A DNA stretch of 64,000 nt from Clostridia bacterium. GTDB lineage: Bacteria; Bacillota; Clostridia; Oscillospirales; Acutalibacteraceae. The translations under genes and the position numbers were made by a program. The notes beneath the pieces are model-generated. The model had not been told where the DNA came from. It saw only the letters and a list, made by a program, of their open reading frames with translations, and searched no databases. Of the stretch, positions 55,520 through 62,830 are shown piece after piece (the first letter of the stretch is position 1; each line of letters begins with the position of its first letter). The stretch is taken from contig JAFUPA010000008.1 in NCBI GenBank assembly GCA_017481575.1, positions 36,391-100,390 on the forward strand. Reading direction: 5' to 3'.

Positions 55520-56258
55520 TTGTCTTTTTCCTCCTGTGACTTTGAACTTGTAAAATCTTGTTGGTTGCAAGTGCTGAAATGCTGATGAGTGTAAACAAAA
55601 GAATAAACGGAACAAGGAAAGGTGCCGAAAGGGGATTGAACACGTTGCGACCGATGAATGTGTACGAAATCAGAAGCGGTGAAAATCCCAAAAGTGAGAG
55701 CAGAATGTAATCCCTGAAGCGGAAGCCCATTGCTCCGTAAAGCTTGCTGACGAGGTTTATCGGAATACCGGGTATAAATCTGAAAAGCGACAGCAGCCAC
55801 GGGTTACCTCTGCCGTCATTGTTTTCAACAAGGTACCGTACCGTTCGGTTGCGTTGCAAAATGTTCTGTATGCCGACCGCACCCACACGTGTGCCCCAAT
55901 AATATCTGATAGAGTACAGAATAACAAGCCCCATTATGTTAATCGGTATTGAAAAATATGCAGGGAAAACCGTACTCGTAATCGCACAAAGAAGCGAGAG
56001 GGGATAGAGGTAAAGCGGAAACAGGGCCTTGAAAGCGTAAAGAAAAATAATCACAAGAAAAACGCTTGCCTTGTCGCCCATATTTTCAACGGCCAGCTCT
56101 GCCTGCAGGAGATAGTCCTGATAGGTCTGATACCATTGCTGAATGTTCTCGTTTCGTGAAAGCACGAGCAAAATTATAAGCACGACTGCAAGAATTATAC
56201 TTCCGAGTGCAACAAAGTTTAAAAGCGACCTTATGTGCTGTTCTTTTGTTTTTTTGAT
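55512..56258 (-). CDS. TVP38/TMEM64 family membrane protein
   Basis: A DedA-like VTT-domain protein with about six membrane segments; FRFIPGIPINLVSKLYGAMGF is the family core. The lipid-flippase-related family has no settled bacterial role. No ATG exists at the 5' end. A GTG at 56183 gives 223 residues but cuts the first membrane segment and has no ribosome site. The frame is open to 56258, where an in-frame ATC lies eight bases after AAGGGAGG. I use this as the likely true 5' end, while noting that an ATC start is rare. Confidence 0.75.
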   Translation of the reverse strand: MKKTKEQHIRSLLNFVALGSIILAVVLIILLVLSRNENIQQWYQTYQDYLLQAELAVENMGDKASVFLVIIFLYAFKALFPLYLYPLSLLCAITSTVFPAYFSIPINIMGLVILYSIRYYWGTRVGAVGIQNILQRNRTVRYLVENNDGRGNPWLLSLFRFIPGIPINLVSKLYGAMGFRFRDYILLSLLGFSPLLISYTFIGRNVFNPLSAPFLVPFILLFTLISISALATNKILQVQSHRRKKTNG

Positions 56259-56377
56259 TTTGCCCGCCTCCCTTCTTCCGATTTATAAACATTATCTGTA
56301 ATATTATACCTGTTTTTTATCTTAAGGTCAATATATTTATTGCTCGTATTTTGTCGCAAACTGACTTATTTGTTTTA

Positions 56378-56406
56378 TTGACTATGGTGAATTTTTGTGC
56401 TATCAT
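56378..56406 (+). promoter_or_regulatory. Promoter of the phosphoglucomutase gene
   Basis: TTGACT (56378-56383), 17 bases, TATCAT (56401-56406) with an extended TG. It lies 37 bases before the ATG. Confidence 0.68.
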
Positions 56407-56442
56407 TTATTTGGAAAATTTTTCACGAAATGGGGTATAAAA

Positions 56443-58083
56443 ATGGATTACAAAGCAAAGTATCAGGAATGGCTTGGTTTTGACGAGGAAACAAAGGCAG
56501 AGCTCGAAGCCATAACTGACGAAAAGGAAATTGAAGACAGATTTTACAAGGATCTTGAATTCGGTACAGGCGGTTTGCGTGGAGTTATGGGCGCAGGTGC
56601 AAACCGAATGAACAAGTACACAGTCAGCAAGGCAACAAAGGGTCTTGCAGATTACCTTGTAGATGAATATAAAGAAAACATCAGCGTAGCAATCGCTTAC
56701 GACTCAAGAAACAACTCTGCACAGTTTGCAGCTTATGCCGCAGAGGTTCTCTGTGCAAACGGCATCAAGGTTTACCTTTACGATACACTCATGCCCACAC
56801 CTGTGCTTTCTTTCACAGTTAAGCACCTCGGTTGCACAGCAGGTATTGTTCTTACGGCAAGCCACAACCCGAAGGAATATAACGGCTATAAGATTTACGA
56901 TTCAAACGGTTGCCAGCTTGTTCCGAAGTACGCTAACAAGGTTATCGACTTTGTAAATGCTGTAACAGACATCAAAAACGTTGCTCATATGCCTCTTGAC
57001 GAAGCAAAGGAAAAGGGTCTCTTCGTTTCAATCGGTGAGGAGGTTCTCGACGCATTCCTTGCAGCTGTTAAGAAGCAGTCACTTTATGAAGAGAAGTCAG
57101 ATATCAAAATCGTTTACACAGCACTCCACGGCACAGGCAACATCCCTGTACGTAAGGCTATTGAGGGCATGAACGTTTCAATTGTTAAGGAGCAGGAGCT
57201 TCCCGACGGTAACTTCTCAACAGTCCGCTCACCCAACCCCGAAGAGAAGGATGCTCTCACACTTGCTCTCAAGCAGGCTGAGGCAGAGGGTGCAGACCTT
57301 GTGTTCGGTACAGACCCCGACTGCGACCGTATCGGTGCAGGTGTTAAGCACGACGGCAAGTATGTTCTTGTAACAGGCAACCAGATGGGCGCATTGCTTG
57401 TAAACTTTGTCCTCACAATGCGCAAGGCAGAGCTCAACGAGAAGTCGACACTCGTCAAGACAATCGTTACAAGTGAGCTCGGCGCAAATATTGCAAGAAA
57501 GTTCGGTCTTAACATCGTTGAAACTCTCACAGGCTTTAAGTACATCGGTGAAAAGATTAACCAGTACGAAATCAGCGGTGACAGAGAGTTTGTTATCGGT
57601 TACGAAGAAAGCTACGGCTACCTTACAGGCACACACGCAAGAGATAAGGATGCTGTTGTTTCAGCACTTCTTGTTTGCCAGATGGCTGCATATTATTACA
57701 ACAAGGGTATGACACTCATCGATGCCCTTAACGAGATTTATAACGAATATGGCTTCTATCTTGATTCACTCGATACATTCACACTCAAGGGTATCGACGG
57801 AGCACAGAAGATACAGAGCCTTATGACAGAGTTCCGTGAGAACGGAAGCAAGTTCTTCGACTCAATCAAGGAAGTTTACGACTTCTCAAAGGGTATTGGC
57901 GACCTCCCGAAGGAAAACGTTCTCAAGTATGTGTTTGATGACGGCTCATGGATGGCAATCAGACCGTCAGGCACAGAGCCGAAGCTCAAGGTTTACTACT
58001 CCATTCAGGATGCCGACAGAGATAACGCTTATGCAAGACTTGAAGCAATCAAGGCAAAGATGAATGCAATTATTGAAGCATAA
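56443..58083 (+). CDS. Phosphoglucomutase/phosphomannomutase
   Basis: A 546-residue alpha-D-phosphohexomutase. Catalytic serine in TASHNPKEYNGYK, metal loop DPDCDRIG, sugar loop GYEESYGY and phosphate loop RPSGTEPKLKVY. Most like PgcA-type phosphoglucomutases. It joins galactose and glucose metabolism to the dTDP-glucose route (RfbA). ATG 56443 gives the natural N-terminus MDYKAKYQEWL. Confidence 0.94.
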   Translation: MDYKAKYQEWLGFDEETKAELEAITDEKEIEDRFYKDLEFGTGGLRGVMGAGANRMNKYTVSKATKGLADYLVDEYKENISVAIAYDSRNNSAQFAAYAAEVLCANGIKVYLYDTLMPTPVLSFTVKHLGCTAGIVLTASHNPKEYNGYKIYDSNGCQLVPKYANKVIDFVNAVTDIKNVAHMPLDEAKEKGLFVSIGEEVLDAFLAAVKKQSLYEEKSDIKIVYTALHGTGNIPVRKAIEGMNVSIVKEQELPDGNFSTVRSPNPEEKDALTLALKQAEAEGADLVFGTDPDCDRIGAGVKHDGKYVLVTGNQMGALLVNFVLTMRKAELNEKSTLVKTIVTSELGANIARKFGLNIVETLTGFKYIGEKINQYEISGDREFVIGYEESYGYLTGTHARDKDAVVSALLVCQMAAYYYNKGMTLIDALNEIYNEYGFYLDSLDTFTLKGIDGAQKIQSLMTEFRENGSKFFDSIKEVYDFSKGIGDLPKENVLKYVFDDGSWMAIRPSGTEPKLKVYYSIQDADRDNAYARLEAIKAKMNAIIEA

Positions 58084-58099
58084 AAATTTAAGTTAATTA

Positions 58100-58142
58100 T
58101 TGACAAACTGACGACCGTTAGTTATAATATAACGGTCGTCAG
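58100..58142 (+). promoter_or_regulatory. Consensus promoter embedded in a 13-bp dyad
   Basis: TTGACA (58100-58105), 17 bases, TATAAT (58123-58128), both perfect. A 13-bp inverted repeat CTGACGACCGTTA/TAACGGTCGTCAG (58108-58120 and 58130-58142) flanks the -10 box. The only gene ahead is tRNA-Leu, about 175 bases away. The dyad looks like a repressor site of the TetR kind, or the remains of a promoter whose gene was lost. Confidence 0.65.
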
Positions 58143-58196
58143 GATTTACTGAAATCTTGATAGTGAATTTTTAAAATGGCGGCGCAGCCCCATAAC

Positions 58197-58309
58197 TTTT
58201 GCCTGTAAGGCAAAAATTTCATATCGGCAGAGCCGATATTTCATATTGCGACAGCAATATTTCATCTGACCGTAGGTCAGATTTCATTTCAATGTTGTTT
58301 GCAACATTG
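58197..58309. repeat. Tandem string of five short hairpins
   Basis: Five consecutive inverted repeats at 58197-58215, 58221-58239, 58243-58260, 58264-58282 and 58290-58309. Stems are 7-8 bp and perfect, loops 3-5 bases, and linkers are TTTC-like. Each stem has a different sequence. It lies just upstream of tRNA-Leu. Confidence 0.85.
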
Positions 58310-58316
58310 TTCATAC

Positions 58317-58403
58317 GCTGGTGTGGCGAAATAGGCAGACGCAAGGGACTTAAAATCCCTCGGTAGCAATACCGTACCGGTTCAAGTCCGGTCACCAGCA
58401 CCA
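58317..58403 (+). tRNA. tRNA-Leu (anticodon TAA)
   Basis: Class II cloverleaf with long variable arm: acceptor GCTGGTG/CACCAGC, anticodon stem AGGGA/TCCCT enclosing loop CTTAAAA, T-arm GGTTCAAGTCC, A73 and encoded CCA. It sits at the left side of the accessory region and could be an integration target. Confidence 0.96.
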
Positions 58404-58410
58404 AAGCATT

Positions 58411-58458
58411 CAAACCCGAACCTTTTACCAATCGGTGAAACGTTCGGGTTTGTTGTTT
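58411..58458 (+). terminator. Terminator of tRNA-Leu
   Basis: An 11-bp stem CAAACCCGAAC/GTTCGGGTTTG (58411-58421 and 58442-58452), 20-base loop, then TTGTTT. Confidence 0.7.
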
Positions 58459-58490
58459 ATCTCAATGAGACTGCGTAGTTAAAGAAAATG

Positions 58491-58522
58491 ACGGCGGTAC
58501 GGGTGAAAACTCGTACCGCCGT
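58491..58522 (-). terminator. Terminator behind the TIR-like gene
   Basis: A perfect 11-bp stem ACGGCGGTACG/CGTACCGCCGT (58491-58501 and 58512-58522); on the minus strand ATTTTCTTT follows. Confidence 0.65.
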
Positions 58523-58534
58523 TGTCTATCTTAC

Positions 58535-60025
58535 TTATTTATTGCTTAAACGACCACTTATCGTTCCATCTGAGTTGTTAGAACGAATAGTATAACTGAT
58601 GCTAATATTTTTACTTTTTTGTTTAAGCAATAAAACTCCATCTAACCATTTAGTTTCGCCAGCTTGTAAAGAACTAATTGTGAATTCAAATTTGTTTTCT
58701 CCATTTGGAGACGCAATATATTCTTTTAATCTATCTTCATAGTCTTCTGCATCGTAATCAGGAGAAGAATCCCACAAATCTACAACAGGGTGAAACTCTG
58801 GGTAGTTTATTACATCTGATTTTTCATCATATTTTACTGTTTGATTTTCAGGCATTCTAAACAAACTTTCGATAAAGCCATATTCGTAGATAAATCCTTC
58901 ACACCCATTCAAATCATCAATAATTAGTTCTTGTGAAGGTGTGATTAACTCAAAATTGTCTCCTTCAACAGTTAAGAATATGTTGATATTTCCATCTAAT
59001 GTTGTTGAGGTGTTTTTTAAAGCTAACGGGATCATGGAGAAGTCTTTGAATGTCTGTATGTATACGTCAAAAGCCTGTATTCTTGTGAGTTTACTTTCCA
59101 AAGATTCAATATCATCATATTTACTTATTTCGGAATCTGATCCTTGATAATCATATCCTCTTGTTACTAAATTGAGTTTTTTCTTTAATTGTCCCACACA
59201 AAAGAAGTTATCGTCCAAATCTTTACCAAGAATATCTTTAACTTGAGTGATAATATCATTTTTTCGTTTCTTATTAATTATTACAGGTGTATATTCTCCT
59301 ATTAATCCAGATAAAGTAATTTCTTCCGATATATGCTCATCTTTGGTGCAATCCTCAATCTTATATGCTGATATTCTATTTATAAGATCCTCTGCCTCGA
59401 GAACCAGCGTATCTCTTATTCCTGTTCTGTTAAATATAGGGTTAATAACAACATCTTTGCTAACCTTATCAATGCAAAGATCATATCCTAGTAATGTGTG
59501 ATATGATCGCCCTTCTTTCGCTCTTATTGCATTACCACCATCAATTAGTTGATTTATCGTATTCGACAATATTCCTACCAATTCGTCTCTAACTTTGGAT
59601 TTGTCGTTATTTTTCAATGAATAGCTAGTTATTCTATGCTGTCTTAAATCAAATGGTAACGCATCCAAATCAGAATAGTCTGTATTGTAAACACATATTA
59701 TTCTATCCCAATTTAGCGTCTTAACTGCATATCCCAACTCGATTAGCACATTAGGATTTGGCGTTGGTCTAGAACCCGTTCTTAAGAACTTGCATTTAGA
59801 TTTGTTAGTTATTGATATATCTGCTACAAATAAATCGCACTCATCGATTTTCTCAAAGATTGTTTTTGTGATATCGGGAGCACCTAATTTATCTTTTGTG
59901 TCTCGATCAGCGGTAATTTCAATAATGTCTTTGAATTTTTTAATAGTTTTATCAATGCAACCTTGAATGAAATTTCTATTTTCTGAGTTCGGTAAATCAG
60001 ATTGCCAAGAATAAAAAATTTTCAC
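58535..60025 (-). CDS. TIR-like domain protein, possible defence effector
   Basis: A 496-residue protein. The N-terminal 150 residues look like a TIR or deoxyribosyltransferase-like fold: KIFYSWQSDLP, ECDLFVADIS, and NPNVLIELGYA with a candidate catalytic Glu96. The remaining 340 residues have no family I recognise and may be a sensor. GTG start with AGGGTGG upstream; a minus-strand TATAAT (60065-60060) with extended TG is a likely promoter. AT-rich, alone on its strand between tRNA-Leu and an integrase. Such stand-alone proteins occur in defence islands; no partner gene is present. Confidence 0.68.
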   Translation of the reverse strand: MKIFYSWQSDLPNSENRNFIQGCIDKTIKKFKDIIEITADRDTKDKLGAPDITKTIFEKIDECDLFVADISITNKSKCKFLRTGSRPTPNPNVLIELGYAVKTLNWDRIICVYNTDYSDLDALPFDLRQHRITSYSLKNNDKSKVRDELVGILSNTINQLIDGGNAIRAKEGRSYHTLLGYDLCIDKVSKDVVINPIFNRTGIRDTLVLEAEDLINRISAYKIEDCTKDEHISEEITLSGLIGEYTPVIINKKRKNDIITQVKDILGKDLDDNFFCVGQLKKKLNLVTRGYDYQGSDSEISKYDDIESLESKLTRIQAFDVYIQTFKDFSMIPLALKNTSTTLDGNINIFLTVEGDNFELITPSQELIIDDLNGCEGFIYEYGFIESLFRMPENQTVKYDEKSDVINYPEFHPVVDLWDSSPDYDAEDYEDRLKEYIASPNGENKFEFTISSLQAGETKWLDGVLLLKQKSKNISISYTIRSNNSDGTISGRLSNK

Positions 60026-60125
60026 TCTCTTGTACCACCCTTTATGTTCGATTTGATTTATTATATCATACTACAAGCGTTATTAAAATACTTTCTATAC
60101 ACAAAACCAAATAATTATAGATAAA

Positions 60126-60154
60126 GCGGCACAAAGATCGAAATTTTGCGCCGC
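60126..60154 (-). terminator. Terminator of the integrase operon
   Basis: A 10-bp stem with one G-T pair (60126-60135 and 60145-60154), followed on the minus strand by TTTATCTATAATTATTT. It lies just behind the 55-residue gene. Confidence 0.7.
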
Positions 60155-60160
60155 CATTGT

Positions 60161-60328
60161 CTATTTATTGTCTTTTTCAAATTGTTCCTTTTTCCACTTT
60201 TCAAATTCTTGTCTACCTTCTTCGGATTCAAAAAAGTCTAATATGTCCGGCAGGAAGCATTTTGCCAATGCTTCAATTTCATCTTCAGGTATGTGGGATT
60301 TGAGAATGATTTTGACCTCTCTGCCCAC
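60161..60328 (-). CDS. 55-residue integrase-linked protein
   Basis: A small acidic and helical protein (REVKIILKSHIPEDEIEAL, then AKCFLPDILDFFESEEGRQEFEKWKKEQF). GTG start with GGAGGAGA upstream, 15 bases after the integrase stop, and a terminator behind, so it is co-transcribed with the integrase. Small proteins in this place often act in excision or control, but the sequence shows no clear DNA-binding motif. Confidence 0.65.
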   Translation of the reverse strand: MGREVKIILKSHIPEDEIEALAKCFLPDILDFFESEEGRQEFEKWKKEQFEKDNK

Positions 60329-60343
60329 TTATCTCCTCCTCTC

Positions 60344-61318
60344 TTATGAGTCTTTCAGAAACTCGGAATAGAACTTCTTGATGTCGTTGCGGTGGTGTCC
60401 CATACGCTCGCTCATTTCGTTTTCAACCTGGCGTTCGGTCATGCCGCCCTCGGCAATCAAGCGACGGCGATTTTCTTGAAAGTACAGGTGACGAAGTCCG
60501 TGCCAGGACGGTCTTTTAATTCTCGGCTTGCGGTCAGGCCTGACATAATCACGCCTATCGGGATCAACAAACTTTTTGCTGTGATTGCTGCGCCAGTTCT
60601 GCAATGAAGCCTTCTCTTTCTTTACGCTGTGCTTGTGGTTATCGCAGATCAGATAGTCTTTGGACTTCTTGCCATTCTCACGAAGATAAGCAACGATCTC
60701 GTTCAGAATCTTCTCCTGAATGGGACGGTCTACGGGAATATCCCTCACCAGACCGCCCTTGGTGTTCTTAACGTTCAACTGCTTGTAGCGGATCGCATCC
60801 TCCAACTGATACAAACGGAGCGTAGCGGCTTCCTCAAAGCGCAAGCCGAAGTATCTTGAAAGATATGCTTGAATCACAACGTCGTAGCGGTTCATAGAAC
60901 GGGCAACCTTGATCATATCGTCGAACTCTTTCGGCAAAAATGCACGGTCAAATTCGTAATCGTTCTTTTCGGATATTCCCAAGTCTTTGTTTGACGGCAG
61001 AATATTTTTGCTGTGTGTCAGACTGTGGTAATGTCTGATTGCTGACATTTCGGTGCGGATATAGCTATTCAAACACTCTCTGTCGAAGAAACTTTCAATG
61101 TATGGATAGATGTGCTTTGCTGATACATTCTTGAGATTCTTTATTTCAGTGTTCTCGCCAAGCCATTTGCAGAACCGATATTCTGCATCTTCATACCGTT
61201 CAATGCAGCCAATGCTGTTAATGTTACTGCTGGCTTTAAGACGATCCGCCTGTGCTATCAGGTTCTTTGCCTTGTTTGCGTTCCGGACTTGCTTTTGTTC
61301 TTCCGTAAGTTTAGCCAT
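60344..61318 (-). CDS. Tyrosine-type site-specific integrase
   Basis: A 324-residue tyrosine recombinase with a full catalytic set: Arg160 (GLRFEEA), Lys187 (NTKGG), His273 and Arg276 (HGLRH), His308/309 (MGHHR) and Tyr317 (KFYSEF). An N-terminal SAM-like DNA-binding domain precedes it. ATG 61318 is preferred, as AAGGAGG lies seven bases upstream; ATG 61324 is too close to that site. It marks a mobile or formerly mobile element. Its attachment site cannot be located in the window. Confidence 0.9.
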   Translation of the reverse strand: MAKLTEEQKQVRNANKAKNLIAQADRLKASSNINSIGCIERYEDAEYRFCKWLGENTEIKNLKNVSAKHIYPYIESFFDRECLNSYIRTEMSAIRHYHSLTHSKNILPSNKDLGISEKNDYEFDRAFLPKEFDDMIKVARSMNRYDVVIQAYLSRYFGLRFEEAATLRLYQLEDAIRYKQLNVKNTKGGLVRDIPVDRPIQEKILNEIVAYLRENGKKSKDYLICDNHKHSVKKEKASLQNWRSNHSKKFVDPDRRDYVRPDRKPRIKRPSWHGLRHLYFQENRRRLIAEGGMTERQVENEMSERMGHHRNDIKKFYSEFLKDS

Positions 61319-61439
61319 AGGCATTCCTCCTTCCTCTGAGATTTTTCTTATTCAATCTTTAAGGCTGAGGAAATATAGTACATACATTGCGATTTGGCAA
61401 GTACCTTTTGCAAATTTTTTAAAAATTTCAACAGGGCTA

Positions 61440-61479
61440 AAAATTCGGCGGCGCAGGAGCTTCAATCTCCTGCGCCGCC
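61440..61479 (-). terminator. Terminator between the repeat array and the integrase
   Basis: A perfect 13-bp GC-rich stem (61447-61459 and 61467-61479), followed on the minus strand by GAATTTTT. It would stop transcripts coming from the repeat array before they reach the integrase, as an attenuator or as the 3' end of a separate RNA. Confidence 0.75.
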
Positions 61480-61507
61480 TTTGAAAATGACGATCATATT
61501 TTTTCCA

Positions 61508-62164
61508 TCATTCCGAAACGACGGTCATATTATCATTTGCGAATAAGGGGCATAGAAAGGGGTATAGCAACTCTAAAGGGGGACAATAAGGGGCATACAT
61601 ACCCCTTGTTTGCGCGGTCATTCCGAAAAGCAAATCATCTACTTTGAAAGGAACTGTCATTTTTCGAGCGCATCATTCCGAAAGGATGGTCATAGTCATA
61701 TCGAAAAAGATGGACAATGCCCTAACTCATATCTTTAATGAGGACTATTTTCAGCCGACTGTTTGATGTTTAATTGGTATCATTCCGAAATGTCATCCTT
61801 TGAACATCGAACAGCCGGAACGCGCCGTAGGCGCACATACATAAATCAATAACAAATCTAGAGGGAATCATCTCAATATGTATATCATCTTAAATTATTT
61901 ATCATTTATCATTCCGAAATGGGCGCAAGGCATAGTTCACCCACTGACAGTTTCATCGGTTTTACCTGCCGTTACTCCCTTTTTCTTTTTCAAGGGTTCT
62001 GGAAAGCCTTGCGAATAGGGGCTTTTTGTTCGCCACCGGGCTCAGTTTCTATTTCCCTGCGAGAAATAGAAACTGAGCCAATGATGGTCATATCTATCAT
62101 TCCGAAGGGGAAATCATAAGTCATTCCGATTCGCAAATCATTTTCATTCCGAAGAGAGAATCAT
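61508..62164 (-). repeat. Dispersed 21-bp CATTCCGAA repeats, each a six-codon mini-ORF
   Basis: Eight copies centred on CATTCCGAA (one has CATTCCGAT), all in one direction. Six are exactly 21 bp (61508-61528, 61618-61638, 61673-61693, 62097-62117, 62121-62141, 62144-62164). Read on the minus strand each is ATG, four variable codons ending in TCG, GAA, then TGA: MTVVSE, MICFSE, MTILSE, MISPSE, MICESE and MILSSE. Copies at 61780-61796 (17 bp) and near 61909 are imperfect. The last three are almost head to tail (gaps of 3 and 2 bases). No known repeat class is recognised. Confidence 0.8.
62040..62078. other. 16-bp perfect hairpin without T-tract
   Basis: Arms 62040-62055 and 62063-62078 with a 7-base loop lie inside the repeat region, just before the head-to-tail copies. 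No T-run on either strand, so it is probably not a terminator; it may be a protein or RNA binding structure. Confidence 0.6.
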
Positions 62165-62214
62165 ATTAAATTTTCCCGTTAAAGTAGGTCAGTACTATGA
62201 GGCATACGCCCCAA

Positions 62215-62452
62215 CGCATGCCTGCCGCTTGACAGGTGCCCTTGCGGGCTGCGCCTACACCACACACTAGCTATTAGATAGTCTACCGCTGAACTCGGCA
62301 GGGTGGCGGGGTTTCGATTTTCCATTGAAAGCCCATAACGTTGTCTGCTCAAAGGCAGATAAGCGGCTCTTCGCAAATGAGATAATATAGTACGACAAGC
62401 TTCGTACAGTTTTCAGCTCAACAAGTGAGCCTATTATCTCAACGCCCCGTTG
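62215..62452. ncRNA. Candidate structured RNA or DNA element
   Basis: A dense set of inverted repeats: 62238-62249, 62344-62359, a 9-bp closing stem 62379-62387/62432-62440 that encloses two hairpins (62390-62407 and 62416-62430) as a three-way junction, then 62440-62452. The strand cannot be decided. It could be a non-coding RNA, part of an intron, or an origin/transfer site of the element. No known family is recognised. Confidence 0.4.
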
Positions 62453-62725
62453 TCTTCCGCACGGGTGGCTGTCAGCAAATGGCGCAATATACGTACAAAA
62501 CCGTTGCACATCCATACGCTCTTCCATCTGCCATACGTCGGTCACACCAGCCATTTGTGACCGCACCTCTTTTGCTCATTTGCAAGCCAAATTTCTTTTA
62601 CAATATTTCAAATTCCTCCTGTCTTTATTACTGTAATTCCTCCTTAATATTTTCAAAGAGTACGCCTGTAATATGTAAGGAGGAGCTTGAAAAAGCAAGT
62701 AATTTGTATTTCATCTTCACATTAC

Positions 62726-62754
62726 TTGTTCTGATCCTGGAAATGGAGTATAAT
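62726..62754 (+). promoter_or_regulatory. Promoter of the two-component system
   Basis: TTGTTC (62726-62731), 17 bases, TATAAT (62749-62754). It lies about 76 bases before the response regulator. Confidence 0.62.
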
Positions 62755-62830
62755 AATATATGCTTTTATTTTGATAAAATTTTGATATTTATGGTTTATG
62801 ATTATATGATTGAACAGGAGGTGTTCAGTT

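Larger units (their letters stand above)
61319..62830. other. 1.5-kb non-coding region of the accessory island
   Basis: No credible protein gene. It holds a terminator (61440-61479), the CATTCCGAA repeat array (61508-62164), a long hairpin (62040-62078), a hairpin-dense stretch (62215-62452), and the promoter of the response regulator. Several open frames of 60-140 codons run through the repeats and hairpins and look accidental. Confidence 0.65.

Noticed and set aside
61110-61484. A 124-codon plus-strand frame
   Set aside because: It lies antisense to the integrase N-terminus and through the terminator.
61508-62164. A possible CRISPR array in the island
   Set aside because: The repeats are 21 bp, spaced irregularly from 2 to nearly 170 bases, with no cas genes nearby.
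62179-62566. Two overlapping minus-strand frames (65 and 99 codons) before the two-component system
   Set aside because: They run through dense hairpins, overlap each other, lack clear ribosome sites and show no recognisable domain.
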